Shown: positions 8,970-19,329, counted from the first letter of the stretch. The stretch: 64,000 nt of DNA from Falsigemmobacter intermedius (GCF_004054105.1 NZ_SBLC01000012.1:1-64000), one strand, 5' to 3'. The notes: generated by a model not told the origin, from the sequence alone. Numbers and translations are program-made.

Positions 8970-9811
8970 GCCTCCCTGAGGGAAAAGGCAAGCGCCATGG
9001 CGCCGTCAAGTGCGGTGCCACAGGCGGCGCGTTCCGGCCAGCGCTGACCAATGCGGGTGGCCCAGAGCAGCCCGAGACCGCCGGTCCAGGTGACGGGCAG
9101 GGGGCTGCCCTCCTGCAGCCGCTCAATCAAAGCCGCGATGTCTTCGGCTGCAGTGTTCAGAACGGCCGCGGCCATGGGATCATCGGGGTCCTCAAACAGC
9201 GCCGGGGCAAGGCGGGCGTAGTCGGCGGGGCGGGCGTCTTTGGCAAAGCCGGGCAGCGCTGCGGCCCCGCCCAAATCTGCCAGCGTGGCGCGGCCCAGCG
9301 GTGTCAGCGGGGCGATGCCGTCCACACCGCGCAGGGTTGCTGCCAGCCGCATGCGGCCCAGAACCGCGCCGGAGCCTTCGTCACCGAGGTGAAATCCCCA
9401 GCCGCCGATCTGGCTGTAGTGGCCCCCGCGCAGAGAGGCAAAGACCGATCCGGTGCCGATCGCGGCGACGATCCCGTCGCTCTCGCCCAGGGCACCCCGG
9501 GTGCTGGTCCAGGCATCCGTCACCACGCGGGCCCGTTCAAAGGGCAGGCGGCCGGCCCAGAGCGCGCTGTCGGAGATATTGACCCCCGCAAGCCCCAGCC
9601 CCGCGCTCACCCGCTCCAGCGCGGAAGGCGGAAGGCCTGCGGCTTTCAGGGCCGCCTGGCTGCCGGCGATTATGTTGCGCAAAGTGCCTTCCAGGTCGGT
9701 GGAGATATTGGCCGGACCTTCCGACACTTCCGCCAGCACCCTGCCTGAGGCATCGCTCAGGCGCAGACGGCATCCGGTGCCGCCGCCATCAACCCCAAGG
9801 AAATATTGCAT
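8966..9811 (-). CDS. nagK: BadF/BadG-type N-acetylglucosamine kinase
   Basis: A 281-residue sugar kinase of the ASKHA fold. It begins MQYFLGVDGGGTG (phosphate 1 loop about residues 6-13) and has an AIGTGSVFA phosphate-2-like loop and a GGWGFHLGDEGSG segment typical of the BadF/BcrA ATPase family that includes N-acetylglucosamine kinase. The specific substrate is inferred from its 4-nt overlap with nagA downstream. It could also accept N-acetylmuramate or glucosamine. Confidence 0.85.
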   Translation of the reverse strand: MQYFLGVDGGGTGCRLRLSDASGRVLAEVSEGPANISTDLEGTLRNIIAGSQAALKAAGLPPSALERVSAGLGLAGVNISDSALWAGRLPFERARVVTDAWTSTRGALGESDGIVAAIGTGSVFASLRGGHYSQIGGWGFHLGDEGSGAVLGRMRLAATLRGVDGIAPLTPLGRATLADLGGAAALPGFAKDARPADYARLAPALFEDPDDPMAAAVLNTAAEDIAALIERLQEGSPLPVTWTGGLGLLWATRIGQRWPERAACGTALDGAMALAFSLREA

Positions 9812-9884
9812 AAACCTGCTCCTTTCCCTGTAGTTTAGCGCGCCGCAGCGCGCTCTGCCAGCAGAGCCTTGCGCCGGAGGGTGG

Positions 9885-10187
9885 TCAGTCCGCCGCGCAG
9901 ACCGCAGAACACGGGGGCGCGCCGGGATGGCGGACCGGAACCGTGGTTTCCGGCGTCTGGCTGATCCAGGTGTTGCGCGCCAGGGCTTTGCCCGAGGCGT
10001 CGCGCAAAACGCAGGTCACCGGGCGTCCGGCTGTGGGGGTGGCGACAACCACCTCGTAAAACCCGGCCGCACTGGCCTTGAGCGAGGTGACCTTCAGGTT
10101 CTCTCCGGCAGCCAGAGCAGGCATCGGCACAGCCCCTCCCATCAGCAAAGCGATCAGCAGGCTCAGGTGGCGGGGCAGTGAAGTCAT
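9885..10187 (-). CDS. small secreted protein of unknown function
   Basis: A 100-residue protein with a clear signal peptide (hydrophobic LSLLIALLMGG, cleavage likely after ALA at about residue 26). The mature part is about 74 residues, beta-rich in appearance, with three cysteines (one in VTCVLRD and two near the end in PPCSAVCAAD), which might form a disulfide in the periplasm. I do not recognise a named domain. It lies 73 nt before the nagK stop region on the same strand and may be separate from nagAK. Confidence 0.6.
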   Translation of the reverse strand: MTSLPRHLSLLIALLMGGAVPMPALAAGENLKVTSLKASAAGFYEVVVATPTAGRPVTCVLRDASGKALARNTWISQTPETTVPVRHPGAPPCSAVCAAD

Positions 10188-10281
10188 GGGAGTGGTCCGT
10201 CAACATCGGAGACTGAGCAGAGAACGCCGCCGTCTCAGGGCGGCTGCAACGCGATGAACGCAAAATCGCGTGAGCAAAAAT

Positions 10282-10313
10282 CAGGGCCGGCGCGCCTGTC
10301 GCTGCCGGCCCTG
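10282..10313 (-). terminator. intrinsic terminator of lepA
   Basis: A 10-bp GC stem (10282-10291 with 10304-10313) followed on the minus strand by ATTTTTGC, just after the lepA stop. Confidence 0.85.
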
Positions 10314-10321
10314 AGGATGGA

Positions 10322-12121
<1,800 letters not shown>

Positions 12122-12250
12122 GGCGCGCGTATATCCTGCCCGTGATGAGGCGTGAAGAGGAATTGCGAGAGAGCAAAAATGATTTTGCCGCAGGGGGTGT
12201 CGCGGCCAGGGGCAGGGCAGCGCTTTCGCCGCAGAAAACCCCGAAAGCGA

Positions 12251-12277
12251 AAGGGGCCGCGCATGGCACGGCCCCTT
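12251..12277 (-). terminator. terminator after the alanine-rich gene
   Basis: A 9-bp stem (12251-12259 with 12269-12277) 22 nt beyond the stop of the minus-strand gene that ends at 12300, followed by a T-rich TTCGCTTTC stretch. Confidence 0.65.
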
Positions 12278-12299
12278 TGCAGATCCCCTCCGGCAGCGC

Positions 12300-12962
12300 T
12301 CAGCGGCCGAGCGCGTTGCGCAGGCTTTCCAGCACCGGGCCGACCAGGGCCGGGTTATTGCGGGTGGTCTCAACGGCGGCTTTCAACTGCGCTTTGGTTG
12401 CTGCATCCAGCGAAGAGGCTTCGATCAGCTCCAGCGCGCGGTCAGCGGTGAAGGTGGCGGCATCAAGCGCGGCATCGCCGGCTGCGGCGGCGGCATCGCC
12501 TGCGGCTTCCGCAGCCTGATCGGCGGCATTGGCCGCAGCTTCGGCGGCGGCATTGGCGGCAGGTGCGAGGCTGTCTTTCACCGCGCCCATGGCTTCGGCG
12601 GCCGCATCCGCAGCTTTCTCAGCCGCATCGGCTGCGGCATCAGCTGCAGCGCCTGCAGCTTCTTTGGCTTTTTCAGCAGCTTCGCGGGCGGCGGCTTCGG
12701 CGGCCGCCGCAGCGGCAGCTTCTTCAGCGGCTTTCGCTTCCGCAGCCTCGGCTTCGGCTTTCACACGGGCCTCTTCGGCGGCTTTGGCTTCAGCGGCTTC
12801 GGCCTCGGCTTTCAGGCGGGCTTCCTCAGCGGCTTTTGCTTCGGCAGCGGCACGCTCGGCCTCAAGACGGGCGGTTTCCTGAGCGGGCAGGTGAACCAGC
12901 TGATAATAACCGCCGCCTGCCAGCAGAACGAGCAGTGCGCCGAAGAAAATGGACTTGTTCAT
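12300..12962 (-). CDS. membrane-anchored alanine-rich coiled-coil protein
   Basis: A 220-residue protein with one N-terminal hydrophobic helix (about residues 5-19, [13 protein letters not shown]) that can act as an anchor, then about 150 residues of Ala/Glu/Lys-rich helix. The sequence contains repeated units of the type [16 protein letters not shown], then turns to almost pure Ala/Asp/Glu. The last 50 residues (from about [14 protein letters not shown]) are less biased and end in ESLRNALGR, perhaps a small folded domain. TolA and apolipoprotein-like helices look similar, but no homology can be claimed. It is divergent from infC, with a 214-nt gap. Confidence 0.65.
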   Translation of the reverse strand: MNKSIFFGALLVLLAGGGYYQLVHLPAQETARLEAERAAAEAKAAEEARLKAEAEAAEAKAAEEARVKAEAEAAEAKAAEEAAAAAAAEAAAREAAEKAKEAAGAAADAAADAAEKAADAAAEAMGAVKDSLAPAANAAAEAAANAADQAAEAAGDAAAAAGDAALDAATFTADRALELIEASSLDAATKAQLKAAVETTRNNPALVGPVLESLRNALGR

Positions 12963-13113
12963 GAAACCTCCTCATGATCCTGTGGTCTTCAGGCGGACCC
13001 GGGCTGAGGGTCGCCTGAGGATTGCTCTGGCTGATTATGCGCAAAACATCCGTTTTGCACGCTGTTTTGCGGCGGCTCTGCGCCTGTGGCACCGGCAGGC
13101 TTTAGAATGCGGG

Positions 13114-13141
13114 TTGAAAGTCACACCCTCTGGCCTTATTT
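13114..13141 (+). promoter_or_regulatory. candidate infC promoter
   Basis: TTGAAA (13114-13119), a 16-bp spacer and TTATTT (13136-13141) form a possible sigma-70 type promoter about 35 nt before the predicted infC start. Assigned by eye only. Confidence 0.35.
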
Positions 13142-13145
13142 TGCG

Positions 13146-13179
13146 CGTAAGTTTTCCCTGCTTACGGAGAGAGACCATA
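13146..13179 (+). promoter_or_regulatory. infC translation-initiation region with hairpin and AUA start
   Basis: A 6-bp inverted repeat CGTAAG...CTTACG (13146-13151 with 13161-13166, 9-nt loop) overlaps the start of the GGAGAGAG ribosome-binding sequence, which is 5-7 nt before ATA 13177-13179. There is no ATG, GTG or CTG that would give a normal IF-3 N terminus; the nearest upstream alternative is TTG at 13141. IF-3 rejects non-canonical starts, so an AUA codon would give the same autoregulation known for the AUU start of E. coli infC. Confidence 0.6.
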
Positions 13180-13716
13180 GCACGCAGACCTCATAACGCC
13201 CCGCCGCAACGTGAAACGGGGCCGCGCGTAAACGAACGTATCCGCGCAACGGAGATTCGCCTCATCGGGGCGGATGGCGAGAATGTGGGCGTTGTCACGC
13301 CGGCTCGCGCTCTGGCAATGGCCGAAGAAGCCGGGCTTGACCTGGTAGAGATTTCGCCCAACGCTGAGCCCCCGGTCTGCAAGATTATGGACTTCGGCAA
13401 GTTCAAATTCGAACAGCAGAAGCGCGAAGCCGAAGCCCGTAAGAAGCAAAAGATCATTGAGATCAAGGAAATCAAGTTCCGTCCGGGTACGGATGAGCAT
13501 GATTACCAGGTCAAAATGCGCTCGGTTATCAAATTCCTGACCGACGGCGACAAGGTGAAAGTCACCCTGCGCTTCCGTGGCCGGGAAATGGCGCACCAGC
13601 AGCTCGGTATGGAACTGCTGAACCGCGTCGCCGGCGAAGTCACCGAGATCGGCAAAGTGGAATCGATGCCCAAGCTCGAAGGCCGCCAGATGGTCATGAT
13701 GATCGGCCCGAAATAA
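13177..13716 (+). CDS. infC: translation initiation factor IF-3
   Basis: A 179-residue IF-3. The N domain ([17 protein letters not shown]), the [22 protein letters not shown] linker region and the C domain ([14 protein letters not shown], then [13 protein letters not shown]) are all present. With an ATA start at 13177 the protein would begin (M)[10 protein letters not shown], which fits the family length. IF-3 prevents premature 50S joining and checks initiator tRNA and start codon. Here infC is monocistronic, followed directly by a strong terminator rather than by rpmI-rplT. Confidence 0.93.
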   Translation: MARRPHNAPPQRETGPRVNERIRATEIRLIGADGENVGVVTPARALAMAEEAGLDLVEISPNAEPPVCKIMDFGKFKFEQQKREAEARKKQKIIEIKEIKFRPGTDEHDYQVKMRSVIKFLTDGDKVKVTLRFRGREMAHQQLGMELLNRVAGEVTEIGKVESMPKLEGRQMVMMIGPK

Positions 13717-13738
13717 GGCCTGATCCTTTGATTTGAAA

Positions 13739-13770
13739 AGCCCCGCCGGGATCCTCCGGCGGGGCTTTTT
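13739..13770 (+). terminator. intrinsic terminator of infC
   Basis: An 11-bp GC stem (13739-13749 with 13756-13766) with a 6-nt loop, followed by TTTTT, 22 nt after the infC stop. Confidence 0.93.
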
Positions 13771-13799
13771 GCTGTCCGGCGCGAAGCCTTTCCTGGCAG

Positions 13800-13830
13800 G
13801 CGGGGGGCCGGTTTCACACCGGCCCCCCGC
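13800..13830. terminator. GC-rich hairpin between convergent infC and livM
   Basis: A 13-bp perfect stem (13800-13812 with 13818-13830) with a 5-nt loop. The T-rich flank (GCTTTTCTT) is on the plus side, but the hairpin lies directly after the livM stop and probably serves both directions. Confidence 0.7.
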
Positions 13831-13837
13831 GCTTTTC

Positions 13838-15148
13838 TTACTTCTCGGGCAGTAGCCCGCGCGGGCTGAACCTCAGCACCAGCAGCAGAATGATCCCCAT
13901 GGTCAGCATCCGCATATGGGCGGCGCTGTCGATCAGATGCTTCTTCAGCCAGTAGCCATCGGCCATGCCTGCGGTGATCATCTGCATCAGCCAGATCCCC
14001 ATCGGCTCCACCATGATCCAGAGCCACCAGATCAGCATGCCGCCCAGCAGCGAGCCCCAGTTGTTGCCCGATCCCCCCACGATCACCATGACCCAGATCA
14101 GGAAGGTGAAGCGCAAAGGCTGATAGCTGCCCGGGGTCAGCTGACCATCGAGCGTGGTCATCATCGCACCGGCCACGCCGACGACCGCCGAGCCCAGCAC
14201 GAAGATCTGCAGATGGCGGCGGGTGACGTCTTTGCCCATAGCCGCGGCTGAGACCTCATTGTCGCGGATCGCGCGCATCATGCGGCCCCAGGGGCTGCGC
14301 CAGGACAGCTCTACCAGGGTGATCAGCAAAAGAAGCACGGCCAGGAACAGCCCCGCATAGCTGAGCTTCACGATGATGCTTGATGCCGTGGCAGCACTTG
14401 CGCCCCAATCGGCAGCCCAGGCCAGAAAGCCCTGATCCTGCTGCAGTTCCACCTCATAGGGGACGGGCCAGGGACGCGGGATGCCGATGACGTTTTTAAC
14501 CCCGCGGTTCAGCCAGTCCTCATTTTTCAGGATCGCAATGATGATCTCTGAAATCCCGAGGGTGGCGATCGCCAGATAATCCGAGCGCAGACCGAGAGCA
14601 GTTTTGCCGATGATCCAGGCAGCCCCTGCCGCAAGAAGCCCGCCCGCAGGCCAGGCAAAGAGGACGGGAAGGCCCATGCCGCCAAGAAATCCGGTCCCGG
14701 CGGGGTTGACCGCCTCAACCGCGCTGACCGCCGGGCTGAAAATCCTGCCGTAAAGCCAGAAGCCGACAATCAGAAAGGCCACAATGACCAACCCGCGCAG
14801 CTTGCCGGGGGGCAGCTTTTTCCACATCAGAACCGCACCGGCGATGGTCGCAGCCCCGATCAGCAGCCCGAGCAGAATGCCCATGCCGCCGGCGGCCCAG
14901 GCCTCTGGCACCGGGGGAATCGAGACCAGAACGGCGGCCAGACCGCCAAGCGCCACAAAGCCCATGATCCCGATGTTGAAGAGCCCGGCATAACCCCACT
15001 GCATATTCACACCGAGGGCCATGATGGCCCCGATCAGCCCCATGTTGACGATGGCCAGCGTCAGGTTCCAGCCATAGACATAAGCCGTCGCCAGATAGAG
15101 CAGCGCCACCGCGCCGAAAAGGAGGACAGGACGAAGACGCGCGCTCAT
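13838..15148 (-). CDS. livM: branched-chain amino acid ABC transporter permease LivM
   Basis: A 436-residue inner-membrane permease of the LivM family. The RSDYLAIATLGISEII block, the cytoplasmic coupling loop around SPWGRMMRAIRDNEVSAAAM and the GGSGNNWGSLLGG segment are family signatures. It is longer than typical LivM (about 300-350), mainly because of extra hydrophobic segments between residues about 75 and 170. Its start overlaps the livH stop by 4 nt. It forms the membrane channel together with LivH; LivG and LivF drive it. Confidence 0.92.
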   Translation of the reverse strand: MSARLRPVLLFGAVALLYLATAYVYGWNLTLAIVNMGLIGAIMALGVNMQWGYAGLFNIGIMGFVALGGLAAVLVSIPPVPEAWAAGGMGILLGLLIGAATIAGAVLMWKKLPPGKLRGLVIVAFLIVGFWLYGRIFSPAVSAVEAVNPAGTGFLGGMGLPVLFAWPAGGLLAAGAAWIIGKTALGLRSDYLAIATLGISEIIIAILKNEDWLNRGVKNVIGIPRPWPVPYEVELQQDQGFLAWAADWGASAATASSIIVKLSYAGLFLAVLLLLITLVELSWRSPWGRMMRAIRDNEVSAAAMGKDVTRRHLQIFVLGSAVVGVAGAMMTTLDGQLTPGSYQPLRFTFLIWVMVIVGGSGNNWGSLLGGMLIWWLWIMVEPMGIWLMQMITAGMADGYWLKKHLIDSAAHMRMLTMGIILLLVLRFSPRGLLPEK

Positions 15149-16155
15149 ACCGATTTTCCTTTGAAAATGCCGGTCGGCCTGATCAGCAGAACAACCACCA
15201 GAATGGCGAAGGAAACGGCGAATTTGTAATCCGTCCCCATCAGCTGCATCAGCCCCTCAGGGGCCAGGCTCTCGGGCAGCAGATAGGTGGCGACCTTCTT
15301 CCAGGCATAGGTCACCGTCACTTCCGAGAAGGCGATCACAAAACCGCCCGCGATGGCGCCGACCGGATTGCCAAGCCCGCCCACCACAGCCGAGGCAAAG
15401 ATCGGCAGCAGAAGCTGGAAATAGGTGAAGGCTTTAAAGCTTTTATCAAGGCCATAAAGCACGCCGGCCGTAGTCGCCAGGGCCGCCACGATCATCCAGG
15501 TGACGCGCACCACGTGATCAGGGTTGATGCCCGACAATAGCGCGAGATCTTCGTTGTCCGAAAACGCCCGCATGGATTTGCCGGTGCGGGTGCGGTTCAG
15601 GAACCAGAAGAGCAGCGCCACCGCAATGGCCGCCGTCACCAGGGTGATGACCTGCGTCATGCGCAGCGCCAGCGGCTCTGCCAGACCGGTGGCATCGCGA
15701 AAGCCTTTGGCGGTGATCAGAAACCGCTCGCCATCGACGAAATTGATGTCGCCAACCCCGATGATGAAGCGGTTGAGCCCGTTCATCACGAACATCACCC
15801 CCATCGAGACCATGACGAAGATCACCGGCGCGGCTTTCACGCGGCGGTAGAAGCGGTAGACCAGCCGGTCGGTGCCGAGGAGAAGCGCGATGGTGGCCGC
15901 GATCCCGAAGGGCAGCGCCAGCAGCGCCGTGGGCAGCGGGCCGAAGGTAATGCCCGCCGCCGTCAGCCCCCAGGTCACCAGGATGGTGGCCGCCGTGCCG
16001 AAGGCCATGGTGTCGCCATGGGCAAAGTTTGAGAACCGCAGGATGCCATAGACCAGCGTCACCCCAAGCGCCCCAAGCGCAAGCTGCGCGCCATAGGTGG
16101 CTCCGGGGATCACCACGAAATTAAGAAGCGCCACAAAGGCGTTGAGAATATCCAT
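15145..16155 (-). CDS. livH: branched-chain amino acid ABC transporter permease LivH
   Basis: A 336-residue permease. The GALGVTLVYGILRFSNFAHG segment near residue 27, the MRAFSDNEDLALLSGIN coupling region and the GGLGNPVGAIAGG motif are characteristic of LivH. The ATG overlaps the stop of a 23-codon ORF (TGATG), and the gene overlaps livM by 4 nt, so the operon is tightly coupled. Typical ligands of these systems are Leu/Ile/Val, but related transporters take amides, urea or aromatic acids. Confidence 0.93.
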   Translation of the reverse strand: MDILNAFVALLNFVVIPGATYGAQLALGALGVTLVYGILRFSNFAHGDTMAFGTAATILVTWGLTAAGITFGPLPTALLALPFGIAATIALLLGTDRLVYRFYRRVKAAPVIFVMVSMGVMFVMNGLNRFIIGVGDINFVDGERFLITAKGFRDATGLAEPLALRMTQVITLVTAAIAVALLFWFLNRTRTGKSMRAFSDNEDLALLSGINPDHVVRVTWMIVAALATTAGVLYGLDKSFKAFTYFQLLLPIFASAVVGGLGNPVGAIAGGFVIAFSEVTVTYAWKKVATYLLPESLAPEGLMQLMGTDYKFAVSFAILVVVLLIRPTGIFKGKSV

Positions 16156-16226
16156 CAGCGGACCTCCCCGAAGAGGTGACCGACACCCGGCGGCAGCACC
16201 GCGATCTGAGCGAAAAGCATCGTCAT
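16155..16226 (-). CDS. 23-residue coupled ORF between livF and livH
   Basis: The frame opens at ATG 16226 (a second ATG is at 16220) 3 nt after the livF stop and encodes MTMLFAQIAVLPPGVGHLFG plus three residues. Its TGA shares its final A with the livH ATG. The spacing is what one expects of translational coupling, so its role may be to carry ribosomes across the gap rather than to make a functional peptide. No family is recognised. Confidence 0.4.
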   Translation of the reverse strand: MTMLFAQIAVLPPGVGHLFGEVR

Positions 16227-16229
16227 CTC

Positions 16230-16940
16230 TCAGCCCCCCAGGAAGGAGCGGCGGACCTCCGGATCGGCCATCAGGGCCTTGCCGGTGTCGGTGAATCGAT
16301 TGGCACCCTGCACAAGGACATAACCCTTATCGGCAATCTCCAGCGCCTGGCGGGCGTTTTGCTCGACCATCAGGATCGAGATGCCGGTGCGGGCGATCTC
16401 GATGATGCGGTCAAAAAGCTCATCCATCACGATGGGCGAGACGCCCGCCGTCGGCTCATCGAGCATCAGGACTTTCGGGCGGGTCATCAGCGCGCGGCCC
16501 ACGGCGACCTGCTGGCGCTGACCACCTGACAGCTCTCCTGCGGGCTGGTTGCGCTTTTCTTTCAGGATCGGAAACAGATCATAAACCTGCGCCATGGTAT
16601 CGCGGAAATCATCACGCCGGATGAAGGCCCCCATCTCCAGGTTCTCCTCGACCGACATCGAGGTGAAGATGTTATGGGTCTGCGGCACAAAGCCCATGCC
16701 CTTGACCACGCGGTCCTGCGGGCTGAGGCGGGTGATATCCTCTCCGTCAAAGCGCACCGCGCCTTCGCGCAGGTTCAGCATGCCGAAAACGGCCTTCATC
16801 GCGGTGGATTTCCCCGCGCCATTGGGGCCGACGATCACGGCAATCTCGCCGCGCTCCACCGCCAGGGTGCAGCCGTGCAGGATGTCTGCGCCGCCATACC
16901 CCCCGGTCATATTTTCGCCGATCAGGAAGGGTTCAGCCAT
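16230..16940 (-). CDS. livF: branched-chain amino acid ABC transporter ATPase LivF
   Basis: A 236-residue ABC ATPase. Walker A VGPNGAGKS, the signature LSGGQRQQVAVGRALM and Walker B VLMLDEPTAG are intact, and the absence of the LivG-specific insertion marks it as LivF. I prefer the start MAEPFLIG at 16940, which overlaps the livG end by 8 nt and has GAGG about 6 nt upstream; an ATG at 16952 is an alternative. It pairs with LivG as the nucleotide-binding half of the transporter. Confidence 0.93.
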   Translation of the reverse strand: MAEPFLIGENMTGGYGGADILHGCTLAVERGEIAVIVGPNGAGKSTAMKAVFGMLNLREGAVRFDGEDITRLSPQDRVVKGMGFVPQTHNIFTSMSVEENLEMGAFIRRDDFRDTMAQVYDLFPILKEKRNQPAGELSGGQRQQVAVGRALMTRPKVLMLDEPTAGVSPIVMDELFDRIIEIARTGISILMVEQNARQALEIADKGYVLVQGANRFTDTGKALMADPEVRRSFLGG

Positions 16941-17724
16941 GGGCGGCCTCATCTTTAACTTTGTTTTTCAGGCCCGTGCCGAGATAGGCCTCGATCACGC
17001 GCTCGTCGTTTTTGACCTCATCGACGGTGCCCTGGGCGAGAACCTTGCCCTCTGCCATCACGATCACCGGGTTACAGAGCCGGGCGATGAAATCCATGTC
17101 ATGTTCAATGACGCAGAAGGTATAGCCGCGCTCGCGGTTCAGCCGGAGGATGGCATCGCCGATGGTGTTGAGAAGCGTGCGGTTCACGCCCGCGCCCACT
17201 TCATCGAGAAAGACGATTTTGGCGTCGACCATCATGGTGCGGCCAAGCTCAACCAGCTTTTTCTGCCCGCCCGAGATCTGGCTCGCTTTCTGGTCCGCCA
17301 GATGCGAGATGGTCAGAAATTCCAGCACCTCATCGGCCTTTGCGCGCAAAGCCCGCTCTTCCCCGGCGATGCGTTTGCGCCCGAACCAGGTGTTCCACAG
17401 CGTCTCACCGGACTGGCCCGGCGGCACCATCATCAGGTTCTCGCGCACCGTCATCGAGCCGAATTCATGGGCGATCTGAAAGGTTCTGAGCAGGCCTTTG
17501 TGAAACAGCACATGCGGCGGCAGGCCTGAAATATCCTCGCCTGCCATGGTGACGCGACCCGAGGTGGGCGGCAGCCGTCCGGCGATGACGTTGAAAAGGG
17601 TGGTTTTTCCGGCTCCGTTCGGGCCGATCAGCCCGGTGATGGATCCGGTTTCGATGGTCAGTGATGCACCGTCAACGGCGTGAAATCCGCCGAAATGTCG
17701 GTGGAGATTCTCCACGACAATCAT
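16933..17724 (-). CDS. livG: branched-chain amino acid ABC transporter ATPase LivG
   Basis: A 263-residue ABC ATPase. It begins MIVVENLHRHFGGFHAVDGA, with Walker A LIGPNGAGKT, an ISGGQKKLVELGRTMM signature and a Walker B region that reads IVFLDEVGAGVN rather than the usual LLLDEPxAG; the catalytic Glu is kept but the following Pro is Val. The FCVIEHDMDFI H-loop is present. It follows the binding-protein gene after an attenuator-like hairpin. Confidence 0.92.
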   Translation of the reverse strand: MIVVENLHRHFGGFHAVDGASLTIETGSITGLIGPNGAGKTTLFNVIAGRLPPTSGRVTMAGEDISGLPPHVLFHKGLLRTFQIAHEFGSMTVRENLMMVPPGQSGETLWNTWFGRKRIAGEERALRAKADEVLEFLTISHLADQKASQISGGQKKLVELGRTMMVDAKIVFLDEVGAGVNRTLLNTIGDAILRLNRERGYTFCVIEHDMDFIARLCNPVIVMAEGKVLAQGTVDEVKNDERVIEAYLGTGLKNKVKDEAAHG

Positions 17725-17791
17725 TTGCAGCTCCCCGTGCGGGCCGTGCCTGCAAAGGGCCGGCCGCGTTTTCTTCTGGGTCTTTGAGAAG

Positions 17792-17823
17792 GGACTGCCC
17801 GCGGTCTGTTCCGCAGGCAGTCC
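17792..17823 (-). terminator. attenuator hairpin between the binding protein and livG
   Basis: An 8-bp outer stem (17792-17799 with 17816-17823) extended inward by a GCGG/CCGC pair, placed 8 nt after the binding-protein stop and 68 nt before the livG start. Such partial terminators are common after periplasmic binding-protein genes and keep that protein in excess over the membrane parts. Confidence 0.65.
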
Positions 17824-17830
17824 GCTCAGA

Positions 17831-19018
17831 TCAGCGGTATTTCACCACGGTGAGTTTGCCGTCTTTCATCTCGGTTTCGCGGTAGCTGCCAGCGCTTTCG
17901 CGGCCGTTCACGAAGGTGACCGAGGTCGCGCCCTCATAATCAACGGTGCCACCATTGTTCAGGATTTCCAGCGCCTTGGCCAGCTCGCCGGGATAGATTT
18001 TCTCGCCTTCGCCATTGGCGATATTGAGGATCTCTTTCTTGTAGACCGCCGGATCACTGGATTTGGCTTTCGCCATGGCCAGCATCATCAGGGCTGCGGC
18101 GTCATAGCTTTCAGCAGCGAATGCCGAGTTGCCGTCAAAGCCTGCGGCTTTGGCCAGTTCCATGAACTTATCGCGGCCTTCGCCTTCCGAGGCAGGGTTG
18201 GTGCCGAAAGAGCCGTCGATCTGGGTGCCGAAGTTGGTCTCCAGCGGGGTGCCGACCATGCCATCGGGGAAGAGGAATTTATCAAAAGCACCCGAATCGA
18301 GCGAGCCGCGAATGATCCCCGAGCCGCCCTGGTCGACATAGCCCGCCAGCACCAGCAGATCGCCGCCCGCTGCCGCCAGAGCACCGACTTCCGCGCTGTA
18401 GTCGGCTTTGCCGTCTTCGTGGGGGGCGTTGATGGTGACCTTACCGCCGATGGCTTCAAAGGCGGCCTGGAAGGCATCTGCCAGACCCTTGCCGTAGTCG
18501 TTGTTGGTATAGGTCACGGCGACGGTTTTAAAGCCGCGCTCCTGCAGCACTTCGGCCATCACAACGCCCTGACGCGCGTCCGAAGGCGAGGTGCGGTAGA
18601 AAAGGTCATTGGCCTCAATGGTCGAAAGCGCCGGCGAGGTGGCCGAGGGCGCGATCATCACAACGCCGTTCGGCATGGCGACGTTTTGCAGCGTGGCCGT
18701 GGTCTCGCCCGAGCACATGCCGCCGACGATGCCGCGCACTTTGTCCGAGGTCACGATCCGCTCCATGGCGGCGGTGGCTGCGGCGGCGTCGATGCAGGTG
18801 GTATCGGCTTTATGCGTGGTGATGGTCGAGCCGTCGAGCAGCAGGCCGGAATCGCTCACCTCTTTGAAGGCCATTTCCGCCGCAGCGGTCATGCCCGGCG
18901 CCATGGATTCCAGCGGGCCGGTATAGCCGATCGAAATGCCCATCGGAATCACCTCACCCGCCTGGGCAGCCGTGCCCAGAGCGAAGACGGCGGTGGTGGC
19001 AAGCAGCAGTCTTTTCAT
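17831..19018 (-). CDS. periplasmic branched-chain amino acid-type substrate-binding protein
   Basis: A 395-residue secreted type I periplasmic binding protein. The signal peptide MKRLLLATTAVFALGTAAQA is cleaved before GEVIPMGISI. The GISIGYTGPLESMAPGM opening and the MIAPSATSPAL and AAESYDAA segments resemble LivJ-like proteins. The start ATG 19018 is set by the signal peptide. It is the first gene of the liv-type operon. The true ligand is not readable from sequence. Confidence 0.9.
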   Translation of the reverse strand: MKRLLLATTAVFALGTAAQAGEVIPMGISIGYTGPLESMAPGMTAAAEMAFKEVSDSGLLLDGSTITTHKADTTCIDAAAATAAMERIVTSDKVRGIVGGMCSGETTATLQNVAMPNGVVMIAPSATSPALSTIEANDLFYRTSPSDARQGVVMAEVLQERGFKTVAVTYTNNDYGKGLADAFQAAFEAIGGKVTINAPHEDGKADYSAEVGALAAAGGDLLVLAGYVDQGGSGIIRGSLDSGAFDKFLFPDGMVGTPLETNFGTQIDGSFGTNPASEGEGRDKFMELAKAAGFDGNSAFAAESYDAAALMMLAMAKAKSSDPAVYKKEILNIANGEGEKIYPGELAKALEILNNGGTVDYEGATSVTFVNGRESAGSYRETEMKDGKLTVVKYR

Positions 19019-19329
19019 AACATTCTCCCTGTTTCGGAGGGCTTTGCCCCCCTGATTTGCGGATCTTGTGCCCGCTCCGGCCCTGACAGCCATTAAACGC
19101 CCCGTCGCGCAACACTGCGACGGCACGGTCAGGATCCGGCTGACGCCGAAGGGGCAGAAAAAAGGCCCTGACGAAATTGCTAACTGACAAAAACCCCTCT
19201 GGATAGCCCCCGCGTTACGGCAGCCGCCTGCATCGGTGTTTGCGTCAAAGATCGAAGAAGTATTAACCTTTTATCTGCAGCAGAAAGCGGCAGGGGCGCG
19301 TCCCCGGAGCATGGGCGAGGAGGACGGGA
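19019..19329. other. intergenic region upstream of the liv operon
   Basis: About 310 bases between the divergent binding-protein gene and the DUF805 gene. It must hold both promoters. I see no ORF with a plausible start, no strong hairpin and no repeat. Confidence 0.5.

Noticed and set aside
12600-12880. Apparent tandem DNA repeat in the alanine-rich gene
   Set aside because: The repetition is at protein level with irregular codons; no unit is repeated exactly more than briefly, so it is not a minisatellite or CRISPR.
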